Positions 56,801 through 64,000 of a stretch of 64,000 nucleotides of DNA are shown here, piece after piece (position 1 is the stretch's first letter; each line of letters starts with the position of its first letter). Source of the DNA: Asterias amurensis. Taxonomy: Eukaryota; Echinodermata; Asteroidea; Forcipulatida; Asteriidae. The stretch spans positions 3,595,501 through 3,659,500 of the forward strand of contig NC_092669.1 in assembly GCF_032118995.1 (NCBI RefSeq), written 5' to 3'. The notes beneath the pieces were generated by a model that was not told where the DNA came from, did not search any database, and saw nothing but the letters and a program-made list of their open reading frames with translations. The translations under genes and the position numbers were made by a program.

Positions 56801-59800
56801 TCTGAAAAGAACTGTCCTGCTTTTTAACTATTACCAGGGCAGATCGTATAGAAAAAAGGTTAGGACTACCTACTACCAGACTACTTAAGCTTATAGGATC
56901 GTAATAAACTGTACTACCGCGGAGTCAGTTCTTAAATTGGTCTCAAGGTTTCAACTAGCTTGCTATAATAATCGTCAGGAGATATCTCACCATGCAATGC
57001 CCCGAATCATGTTAGTTGTGTTGTGTTGTGTTGTCATTATTGGCCTTGGAGAAAGTCTCTGCTAGGGTTGAAACGTCAGACCACCTACTATTTTTTTGTG
57101 TTGGCTTGGAACAGGGGAACTAAACAAAGGCCATATAAGCCATGACTTCTTGCCTCTGGTGTTTTGCCTTGGTGCCCTTTGAAATGTTTTCTTAAGATCT
57201 AAAGACACTGGACAATTATTGGTAATTGTCAAACACCAGTCTTCTCACTTGGTGTATCTCAACATATGCATAAAATAACAAACCTGTGAAAATTTGAGCT
57301 CAATCGGTCGTCGAAGTTGCGAGATAATAATGAAAGAAAAAACACACTTGTCACATGAAGCTGTGTGCTTTAAGATGCTTGATTTCGAGACCTCAAATTC
57401 TAAATCTGAGGTCTCGAAATCAAATTTGGGGAAAATGACTTCTTTCTCGAAAACTACATTACTTCAGAGGGAGCCGTTTCTCACAATGTTTTATACTATC
57501 AACCTCTCCCCATTACTCATTACCAAGTAAGGTTTTATGCTAATAATTATTTTGAGTAACTACCAATAGTGTTCACTAGCTTAGAAGATTTTTTAAAGGA
57601 AGTGCACTTTTCAGAATGAGAATGGCCTTTTTGCTAAACATGTAGCTGAAAATCAAGGCTTATTATTACATTATACGTGTAGCACCTTGCAAATGGCTCT
57701 GTACACTATTGGTAATGACTCAAAATAATTGTTAGCATAACAACTTACTCTGTATAAAGCAATGGAGAGCTGTTGATAGTACAAAACATTGTGAGAAATG
57801 GCTCCAACTGAAGTTTTTGAGAAAGAAGTAATTTCTCACTAAAATGTTAAAATATATTAGGCCTGAAGCCTTTTATTATTCATCTGAAAATTGTGCAACC
57901 AGGGTATTTTATCTTTATTCTCTTACAACTTCATGACCAATTGAATACAAATGTTCACAGACTTGTCAGATGCATGTGACGGGATACACCAAATAAGAAT
58001 GCTGGACTTTGATAATCCATTGTCTTTGACGACACCAGAATTTGTGCCTGATGCACTGTTCACTTGATCACGACAAGTTCTAAGCTTGAGGTCTCGTAAT
58101 CAAATACGTGGAAAATTACTTCTTTCTCAAAAACTATGGCACTTCAGAGGAGCCATTTCTCACAATGTTTTATACCATCAACCTCTCCCCATTACTCATC
58201 ACCAAGAAAGGTTTTACGCTAATAATTGATTTGAGTAATTACCAATAGTGTCCACTGCCTTTAACCAAATTGAAATTTAACATTTGCCATCTAACGTAAT
58301 ACAAGAAGGAAATAACAAAGACAATATTTCATCAATCGAAGACGAAGACGAGTTGTCAAAATGCCTCAACTTTACCGTTGGCACATTGTCAACCCAGCCT
58401 TCAAATTGGTTTAAATTGGTGTTAGACTTAGAGAATTGAAAGATTTGCTTTTATCTTTTTTTTAAACGACAGTATTTTACTCAAGTGTTTTGAACTCCCC
58501 CCTTTTGATTGTGTTGGTTTTGTTGTTTCCTTTTAAAGCCAGCCTTGACTTAACGTCAAGTCTCTTTGGCCCGGTCTACTGTTAAGAGACAGATTTATAG
58601 AAAATCCAAGGTTTCAAATCACATCATGAGCTCTAATGGTTTTTCTCCCCTCTTAATCGCATTAGAATCTCTCACTAAAAGCGTCCACAGTTTGGAGAGA
58701 GAAAGGTTTCCGTTCAAATTACTCCTGTTATCCCATTAGAAGATGGTGGGATTGTTCAAAGCTTGTGCGCCGTCGTTCTGTAGTTGAATAGTTATAATAC
58801 GTTATGCGCCCAAAGAACACTGCCTGATTAAGATGCACTTAATAAGTCTTACAGTGTCTAAGACGTCTCTTCAAGTGTTGAATAGCAATAAATTCTATTG
58901 AGCTTTTTTAGTTTTGTTACTTGCTAAAGTACCGATTCAATTTCAGTTTAAAAAGCTCTGAAATGAAATGAAACAGAAGTGTTTGCAACTTCAGCGATTT
59001 ATCCGATGCAAAAAAATAAACCTGTAATGAAATTATTCTCTACCTTTTCTTGATAATAATTGAAAGTTGTGTACGGCTTAAAAGGAAAATTACTGCAAAC
59101 TCAAGTAAACAGAACAATAGAATTACTACTCAAGTAAACGGGACAAAGGATTCTTTGTCTGTAACGTGCGTGAAATGAAATTTAAGCCCACCTATCGAGA
59201 GAGAATTGTCGTTGAAAGGTTGACAACTATTATAATTTCATAAAGGTTATGTCTGCTATTATCTTAAGTGTTCTATGTTCCGACACTCCTACATGTAAGT
59301 TTCGACAGTTCATTTCGATCTATACACGCTAGGGCTTGGGTTAGTTTGCAGGGGTTGAAATCAAGTGTATTTTCATGGTAGTCAGCAGGGCTGGAAAACC
59401 CAGTATTTTTAGTAGCCCTGATGAGATTTTGGTGGCCCGAAAAAACACATAGGGGCCTATGCATTGAGTCATGGCACAAAATGGTCACCGAAAGTATTAA
59501 ATTATACCATCAGCACAGTTCGTTATTGTTTGTGATGTTGATCTTTGCATTATTTTTCCACTAGCCTGCCGGGCTATCAAACTGGAAAAATGAGTAGCCC
59601 GGCTGTAAATTTGGTAGTCCCGGGCTAGCGGGCAAGTGGCAATTTCGACCCCTGGTTAAAGTTGGGAATTGGAAAGTAAACTTAGTGGTTTCGGAATAGT
59701 TGCACTGCAGAAACCGTAGTGGGGTGTTAAACATGTTAAAACTGGCACCGTGGGTGTTGTCACATAAAAAAACACCAAGAGAGAATCAAAATTTACATTA

Positions 59801-60596
59801 ATATAGCCTAGGGCGTTTACAATCTAATTGTTTTGGCAGGAGTAACTGTTAGTTTAAAACACCATAATAAATTTTGCCTCGGTGCCTTTGAAATCTCCAG
59901 TAGAAATGTACACTTTCCTCATAGGGTGCTGCTTGGCGCTTACCTCGGAGAAAATGCCTTTGTGTCCTTGCCCTTTCATGATCAGAATACGAACCCACTG
60001 ATGGTTAGATCTTGTTCTACATTGTAGATGCAAAAGAATATTCCGGTTGGTGCATGCGAACAATCTATTGAACCACCAGAATGTTCTGGGGTGGATTTCA
60101 CAAAGGTAGTCCTAACTTAGGACTAGTCCTAGGCAATGCTAAGAGATAGGACTGGTCCTAAGTTAGGACCAGTAACTCATCCTAACTTAGGACTGGTCCT
60201 ATCTCTTAGCATTGCCTAGGACTAGTCCTAACTTAGGACTACCTTTGTGAAATCCACCCCAGGTAGACTTCATCACTGTGCCAGAGTACCAGGCCTTGAG
60301 TTACACGGGGGCCCAAGGAGCCCATTGCCTTTGTTGCCCCTGGTATAGGCCATTCATGCCCCTTCAAAAGTTCCCCATTTACTGCAAGTTTTTTGCAATG
60401 AAAGTGCCCTTTACGAAATGGAAATGGCCTTGCCCTTTCAAAGATGAAATGCCAGGCCTGAAGTACACCACATTTGAATGACAAATACAGGATATCTGCA
60501 TAGTAAAGAGTGAAAAGTCGAAAGATGACAATTGATTACAAATTTGTTTATCTTTGAATCAACAGGAACAGAAGTGAACAAGGGACATCTCGATAA
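47815..60596 (+). CDS. Divergent SR splicing factor (RRM, CCHC knuckle, RS tail)
   Basis: Paralogue of the SRSF7-like gene, expected to act in nuclear mRNA splicing. Coding exons: 47815-48047, 48676-48855, 52027-52098, 53521-53574, 60566-60596; borders and phases agree, giving 189 residues. The start is an ATG in CGCCATGG context, 17 bp after a TTTCTTTACAG acceptor. An acidic Ser/Asp stretch (5-15) precedes the RRM (about 19-90), with RNP2 IYIGDI (21-26) and RNP1 LFAFVAF (56-62), where the usual Gly is Leu. The CCHC knuckle is C112, C115, H120, C125. The short RS tail is built from small exons 3-5. Intron 4 is 7 kb. Exon 5 is the weakest part: only 31 coding bases, although the splice phase and RS-like sequence fit. 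Further alternative exons are possible. Confidence 0.82.
48065..48675. other. Intron 1 of the divergent SR gene: SINE and M4 remnants
   Basis: GCGAGCATATCTGTCACTCAGTGGCG resembles a SINE tail. The region 48290-48440 has an M4-like pattern (ACTCTTCCTAACT, ACTCGTCCTAACT, TTTCGTGAAA). CACGAGTGTCACGACTGGGC then CCACACTCTGCTGATCAG at 48534-48577 is the tRNA-SINE module on the minus strand. Confidence 0.5.
48982..49253 (+). mobile_element. M1 element, diverged and partly deleted
   Basis: TTAAAGACACTGGACACTAT, then AACGTTGTGAGAAATGGCTC and TCTTGCAACTTCGATGA; the right end is eroded. Confidence 0.65.
49413..49802 (-). mobile_element. M1 element, complete
   Basis: AAGGCACTGAATACGCTTGG to GTCCACTGCCTTTAA. 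Confidence 0.85.
49803..50122. mobile_element. M3 element
   Basis: ATAATAATGGTGGAAAGCTT and TACTACCATTATCTTC arms are inverted; it ends AGTACCCAAATCCTTTAAAT. Abuts the M1 copy on the left. Confidence 0.65.
50780..51011 (+). promoter_or_regulatory. Cluster of inverted CCAAT boxes (intron 2)
   Basis: TGATTGG occurs at 50858, 50899 and 50929, a strong NF-Y-type arrangement. It is followed at about 51004 by CTGATG|GTAAGTTTG, a good donor. This could be an alternative promoter with a first exon, but there is no transcript evidence. Confidence 0.3.
51012..52026. other. AT-rich intron sequence
   Basis: Rest of intron 2. Pyrimidine-rich patches (51785-51815) but no repeat family or exon recognised. 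Confidence 0.5.
52226..52574 (+). mobile_element. M1 element inserted in an M20 element
   Basis: TTAAAGGCAGTGGACACTAG to CCACTGCCTTTAA; AAGAAGTCATTTTC is duplicated inside. The flanks 52138-52225 and 52575-52680 are contiguous in the related sequence at 56640-56830, which has no M1. Confidence 0.88.
52736..53266. mobile_element. M16 element, inverted ends GGGCGAATA
   Basis: TGCTGGGCGAATAGTGAAAT to GAATAATTCGCCCAGGCC, with TTAACCGGATATTCGAATA near both ends. CGCCGCTAGAGGGCGCTG at about 52819 is CTCF-like. Confidence 0.8.
54363..54733. mobile_element. M6 element, uninterrupted
   Basis: TAAGCTTGTGCGGTATCGAT to GTATCGCCCAAGCTTA, with ATATATCGCGATAT runs. Related to 40692-41128 but with a different middle. 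Confidence 0.82.
54888..55277. mobile_element. M2 foldback element, complete
   Basis: AAAGGAACACGTTGCCTTGG to its complement, centred on GTCAAAATTTTGAC. Confidence 0.92.
55355..55725. mobile_element. M18 long inverted-repeat element
   Basis: Left TTTGAATAATGTCGGGTACA, ATGACTTGCTTAG and GACAGTTGCTACGCC mirror right GGCGTAGCAACTGTC, CTAAGCGAGTCATTGTAACA and GACATTATTCAAAT. About 370 bp in all. Confidence 0.78.
55753..56138 (+). mobile_element. M1 element, complete
   Basis: TTTAAAGGCAGTGGACACTA to GTACACTGCCTTTAA. Confidence 0.9.
56139..56639. other. Intron 4 sequence, pyrimidine-rich patch
   Basis: Unique, with a C/T-rich section at 56390-56500. The open frames there have biased composition and no domain. 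Confidence 0.5.
56640..57008. mobile_element. M20 inverted-repeat element, uninterrupted left half
   Basis: GATTTGAGGCATTGCATGGT at the left mirrors CACCATGCAATGCCCCGAAT at the right. Its left part is the empty-site relative of 52138-52680. Confidence 0.7.
57199..57583 (-). mobile_element. M1 element, complete
   Basis: TAAAGACACTGGACAATTAT to TACCAATAGTGTTCACTAGC; the right tip is altered. Confidence 0.85.
57697..58050 (+). mobile_element. M1 element, degenerate
   Basis: TGTACACTATTGGTAATGAC, AGCAATGGAGAGCTGTTGAT and ACATTGTGAGAAATGGCTCC follow the M1 order; the right end is eroded. Confidence 0.6.
58077..58264 (-). mobile_element. M1 element, left half missing
   Basis: Starts at the central GTTCTAAGCTTGAGGTCTCG and runs to GTCCACTGCCTTTAA. 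Confidence 0.82.
58265..59860. other. Intron 4 sequence, no clear element
   Basis: Mostly unique. GTTCTATGTTCCGACACTCC at 59271-59290 is a stray trace of the minisatellite unit in the 1245-2137 element. AGTAGCCCGG/CCGGGCTA motifs occur at 59570-59630. Confidence 0.45.
59868..59992. mobile_element. M7 fragment
   Basis: GGTGCCTTTGAAATCTCCAG and CCTCATAGGGTGCTGCTTGG match M7. Confidence 0.6.
60088..60261. mobile_element. M4 palindromic element, complete
   Basis: CTGGGGTGGATTTCACAAAG to CTTTGTGAAATCCACCCC, a near-perfect palindrome. Both arms contain the order CCTAACTTAGGACTAG, then GGCAATGCTAAGAGATAGGA. Confidence 0.9.
60289..60467. mobile_element. M7 element, diverged
   Basis: CCAGGCCTTGAG to GAAATGCCAGGCCTG, with TTGCCTTTGTTGCCCC and AAAGTGCCCTTTACG inside. 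Located about 100 bp upstream of SR exon 5. Confidence 0.65.
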
Positions 60597-60788
60597 GCGG
60601 AAGGAAGGAAGGTAGGTTAGTCTCTCTTTTATCCATTTCCCCCATGTTTATTTTATTGTGGGCATAGTGCATGCTGTGTTAAAGGCATAAAAAATGAAGT
60701 TGAGCACGTTCTGATAAATGAATCAATGATGAATACTGCAAGGAGTTATTAGATTATGGCCCCTTTGTGTTCATCCCCTGAGAATAGT

Positions 60789-61176
60789 TTAAAGTCACAG
60801 GACACTATTGGTAATTGTCAAAGACCAGTCTTCTCAGTTGGTGTATCTCAACATATGCATAAAATAACAAACCTGAGTAAAATTTGAGCTCAATTGGTCA
60901 TCGAAGTTGCGAGATAATAACGAAAGAAAAAACACCCTAGTCACTCGAAGTTGTATGCTTGAAGATTGTTGATTTCGAGACCTCAAATTCTAAATCTGAG
61001 GTTTCAAAATCAAATTCGTGGACAATTACTTCTTTCTCAAAAACTTTGTCACTTCATAGGGAGCCGTTTCTCACAATGTTTTATACTACCAACCTCTCCC
61101 CATTACTTGTTACCAAGTAAGGTTTTATGCTCATAATTATTTTGAGTAATTACCAATAGTGTCTACTGCCTTAAAT
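60789..61176 (-). mobile_element. M1 element, complete
   Basis: TTTAAAGTCACAGGACACTA to AGTGTCTACTGCCTTAAA. Confidence 0.87.
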
Positions 61177-61611
61177 GGTAGATGCTTACAAATTAAACAT
61201 TGAAAAGATAACATGTGAGCTGTAGCAGGTGTGGAATTTCATTTTTGGAAGGGCAAGGCCGTTTTCTTTAAAGTCACCTGGAAGTGGTATTTTTTTCAAA
61301 TAAAGCTTTTGTCACTAAAATATGTGTTTTTACGAGAGGAATGTGAATAAAAAGTTAACGAAGGTTTGAAAATATTAGTTTTGATTGTATTTACAACTTT
61401 ACGAGTAGGCCCCGACCCGAGAGGGCGCTGTTCGTGACGTAATTCAAGGCGCGATATTTGAAGAGAAAATTTGTAGTCAGGCCCCTGTACATTACGTCTG
61501 GGAACATGGCACATCAAAACAAATTTAGACACGATTTTACACACATACGTACATTGAAACTTGAACATGTTGAACGCCTAGTGGTTTTTACAAAAGCTAT
61601 TGCTGCTATTT

Positions 61612-62091
61612 TTATTTAACTATGCGATTTTTTAGTGACCAAATGGGTTGTAAGATGTGGGTTTGCCTACGTATTATTATAGAAATACGGCCACGGAGCA
61701 GACTGCACGCACGCACTATGGCTGCTGTATAAAAGTTCAAACTTAGCCGAATTTTTTCACGTTTAGCAAATGCTCCTCTGGGTTCGTCACGTCTTTCAGA
61801 TACCTTCTTCGATTTCCCACTAGCTGGAAAAATTGTTGGGACGGCGTCGTGTTTAAGAATGGTTCTTCTCGTCATGTCAAATGAGTGGTGTATCCCGGAT
61901 TCGAAGCACGACGGCTCGAAGTGTTCGCTGCATAGTGCTGAAAAAGACGTCGGACCGGACCACTTTGCTCTAGTTAATCTGACTTTCGCAGCCCACAACC
62001 GCCTATACTTGTGATCTGCAGGAAATAGATGAAGACTGACCCCATCTTTATTTTTTTTGCTGCATCCAGCAGCAATACATCTGGTCGGCAT
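61612..62091 (-). CDS. THAP-domain protein, single recognisable exon
   Basis: Encodes a THAP zinc finger (C2CH, sequence-specific DNA binding), about residues 1-88 of 159. Visible features: C5, C10, C54, H57, conserved W33, P24 and the closing AVPTIF at 83-88. I chose the ATG at 62091 because THAP domains sit at the protein N-terminus with Met just before MPTRC; the same frame opens 17 codons upstream at 62142. After about residue 93 the sequence is basic and then featureless. A donor-like AAGAAG|GTATCTG occurs after PASGKSKK, so the visible tail may be intron and the rest of the gene lost or outside my recognition. The stop overlaps an AATAAA. It could be a real THAP gene, a retained exon, or a relic of a P-element-like transposase. 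Confidence 0.7.
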   Translation of the reverse strand: MPTRCIAAGCSKKNKDGVSLHLFPADHKYRRLWAAKVRLTRAKWSGPTSFSALCSEHFEPSCFESGIHHSFDMTRRTILKHDAVPTIFPASGKSKKVSERRDEPRGAFAKREKIRLSLNFYTAAIVRACSLLRGRISIIIRRQTHILQPIWSLKNRIVK

Positions 62092-62451
62092 TGCCGGAAA
62101 AATGCCAGAAAAAAAAATCTTTTTCACAGCGTACAAACTCACGTCTTAGAATTACATGTACTTTTGCACGTGTGTTTATCTACGCATCGAGGCAAAGATT
62201 TCCTTTTCCTACGTCACAAAAGGGGTAGGCGGAGTCAACCCCCAGCACTTAATTAATTTTTTTAACATATAAATCGTGACAAACAATTACTCAAAAAATT
62301 GTTTTATTGTTAATAAACATATACTCTTATGTTTAAAAGAAAAAAAATCTTAAAGTCTGTGCAGTGGCGTCTGTCATGTGCTACATATATACAGAACACA
62401 CGGGACCACCGGCTTACATGTAACATACCAACCGAAGCAGGACTCATCGTG

Positions 62452-62854
62452 GTTAAGGAAAATGGACACTTTTGGTAATTGTCAATGACCAGTCTTCTCA
62501 CCTGGTCCTCTCACTTGGTGTATCTCAACATACATGTATGCATAATATAACAAACCTGTGAAAATTTGAGCTTAATCGGTCATCGAAGTTGCAAGATAAT
62601 AATGAAAGGAAAAATACACTTGTCACACGAAGTTGTGTGCTTATGCTTGACTTCGAGACCTCAAATCCTAAATCTGAGGTCTCAAGACCAAATTCGTGAA
62701 AAATAACTTTTTTCTCGAAAACTGTGTCACGCCAGAGGGAGCCGTTTCTCGCAATATTTTATACTATCAACCTCTCCCCATTACTCGTTACCAAGTAAAG
62801 TTTTTTTGCTGATAATTATTTTGAGTAATTACCAATAGTGTCCACTGCCTTTAA
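62452..62854 (-). mobile_element. M1 element, complete
   Basis: TAAGGAAAATGGACACTTTT to GTCCACTGCCTTTAA, with an extra CTGGTCCTCTCACTTGG near the left end. Confidence 0.85.
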
Positions 62855-62864
62855 GCAAGAGCAA

Positions 62865-62970
62865 GGACACAGGTGTTACGCCTGGGAAACGAACCCACAC
62901 TCTGCTGATCAGAAACACCAGAGCTTGAGTCTGGTGCTGTTATCCACTGGGCCATGACATGCCACGCCAA
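62865..62970 (-). mobile_element. tRNA-SINE fragment
   Basis: GGAAACGAACCCACACTCTG, then AACACCAGAGCTTGAG, the same module as at 4735-5000. Confidence 0.55.
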
Positions 62971-63101
62971 ATTGTTATGGTCATTCAATTTTGTTTTTGC
63001 AGTGAATACCAAGAAACCTTCCTTTAAAGTATTCAGTACTCATAATTTTGTTGTTTTTTAAACTGGCGTCACACTCAGTGAGATGAGAAATATCATGTGG
63101 T

Positions 63102-63458
63102 TTAAAGGCAGTGGACACTGTTGGTATTTGTCAAAGACCAGTCTTCGCACTTGTTGTATCTCAACATATGCATAAAATAACAAACCTGTGAAAATTTGAG
63201 CTCAATTGGTTGTTGAAGTTGCAAGATAATGAAAGAAAAAACACCCTTGTCACACGAAGTTGTGTGCTTTCAGATGCTTGATTTTGATACCTCAAATTCT
63301 AAATCTGAAAACTTCTTTCGCAAAAACTACATCACTTAGAGGGAGCCGTTTCTCACAATGTTTTATACTACCAACCTCTCCCCATTACTCGTTTCCAAGT
63401 AAAGTTTTATTCTGTTAATTATTTTGAGTAATTACCAATAGTGTCCACTGCCTTTAAA
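63102..63458 (-). mobile_element. M1 element, complete with central deletion
   Basis: TTTAAAGGCAGTGGACACTG to GTCCACTGCCTTTAA. The central inverted repeat has lost its right arm (CTAAATCTGAAAACTTC). Confidence 0.87.
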
Positions 63459-63828
63459 GGCACTGGACACCTTTGATAATTGTCAACGACCAGTATTCTC
63501 CCTTTGTGTATCCGAACATTATGCATTTAACATAAACAATCTGTGAAAATTTGGGCTCAATTGGTCATCGAAGTTGCAGGAGAAGTTATAATGAACGAAA
63601 TAACACCCTTGTTGCACAAATTTGTGTGCTTTCTAATAACGGCTTCAGGCCTGAAGTTGTTTAATTTTTGAAAGAGTAATTACTTCTTCCTCGAAAACTA
63701 CGTTACATGTACCTCAGATGAAGCTGTTTCTCATCAACTGCTCTCAATTGCTCGTTACTTTTAGTAAGCTTTTATAGTTATGCTAACAGTTATTTTTAGT
63801 TTAAACCAGTGGTGTCCAGTGCCTTTAG
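63456..63828 (-). mobile_element. M1 variant abutting the previous copy
   Basis: AAAGGCACTGGACACCTTTG to GTGTCCAGTGCCTTTA. The central part carries CTAATAACGGCTTCAGGCCT instead of the usual palindrome. The two copies share the TTAAA junction. Confidence 0.8.
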
Positions 63829-64000
63829 AGTATTGAGACTCATTAATTTTTTAATTTTTTTTTAAAACTAGCGTCACATTCAGTGAGATAAGAAATCTCC
63901 TGTGGTTTAAAATTCTAGACACTTTCTCACTTCTTGCTCCTAAGATGTGCTTGATGATAAAGATGGGGAGTCTTGAGTCTTGAACAGGCGGTGTTTAATT

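Noticed and set aside
3381-62501. Many 60-75 codon ORFs with [17 protein letters not shown] or MRSRNQASESTQLRV
   Set aside because: They recur in every M1 copy and follow its central palindrome; element sequence, not genes.
4911-62900. tRNA genes, suggested by several GGTTCGAA/TTCGAACCC boxes
   Set aside because: No complete cloverleaf; the same module repeats with SINE-like flanks.
1-64000. Endogenous retrovirus or LTR element
   Set aside because: No LTR pair, primer-binding site, gag or protease-like frame seen; only non-LTR fragments are present.

Overview
The window is animal nuclear DNA. Its genes are split by spliceosomal introns with matching GT/AG borders and phases, it carries SR splicing-factor genes, a THAP-domain exon and LINE fragments, and it is packed with short non-autonomous transposons. 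The organism is not certain. The mix of repeats looks to me like an echinoderm, possibly a starfish, but that is memory-based and low confidence.

Left half (1-31.6 kb): a cluster of four gamma-butyrobetaine dioxygenase-like genes (BBOX; Fe(II)/2-oxoglutarate oxygenases, last step of carnitine synthesis). Gene A (minus strand) shows only its first coding exon (253-788) and runs off the left edge. Gene B is minus (4500-8984), gene C plus (13847-19742), gene D plus (26068-31568). B, C and D each have five coding exons of nearly identical size (first exon 536-797, then about 106, 200, 167, 167 bp) with identical phases, giving predicted proteins of 392, 478 and 391 residues. The iron ligands, the 2-oxoglutarate arginine and the N-terminal zinc ligands are all present. 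B and C are head to head across 4.9 kb of repeats, including about 1 kb of a pure TTATTG hexanucleotide array. C alone has a mitochondrial-presequence-like N-terminus.

Right half (36-60.6 kb): two divergent SR-protein genes, each with RRM, CCHC zinc knuckle and short RS tail. An SRSF7-like gene is on the minus strand (36472-42379) and a more divergent paralogue on the plus strand (47815-60596). Candidate 5' UTR exons face each other about 190 bp apart near 46.24-46.43 kb, suggesting a shared promoter. A THAP-domain exon lies on the minus strand at 61612-62091.

Repeats: labels used below are M1 (TTAA-flanked element, about 380 bp, ends AGGCAGTGGACACTATTG, about 30 copies), M2 (about 385 bp near-perfect foldback, ends GGAACACGTTGCCTTGG, 5 complete or nearly complete copies plus fragments), M3 (ends near TTTAAAGGAAATGGGTAC), M4 (palindrome of CCTAACTTAGGACTAG, ends TGGGGTGGATTTCAC), M5 (ends GGGCCCAATTTCATGGCTC), M6 (ATCGCGATAT-rich, ends AAGCTTGGGCGATATCG), M7 (ends CAGGCCTG), M8 (ends AAAGCCATTGGACCCTTTC), M9 to M20 for rarer inverted-repeat elements. 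Several are nested in one another, giving relative ages. Tandem arrays occur at 7.1-7.85, 11.9-12.9, 20.0-22.7 and 39.4-39.97 kb. No rRNA, bona fide tRNA gene, CRISPR or prokaryotic operon was seen.
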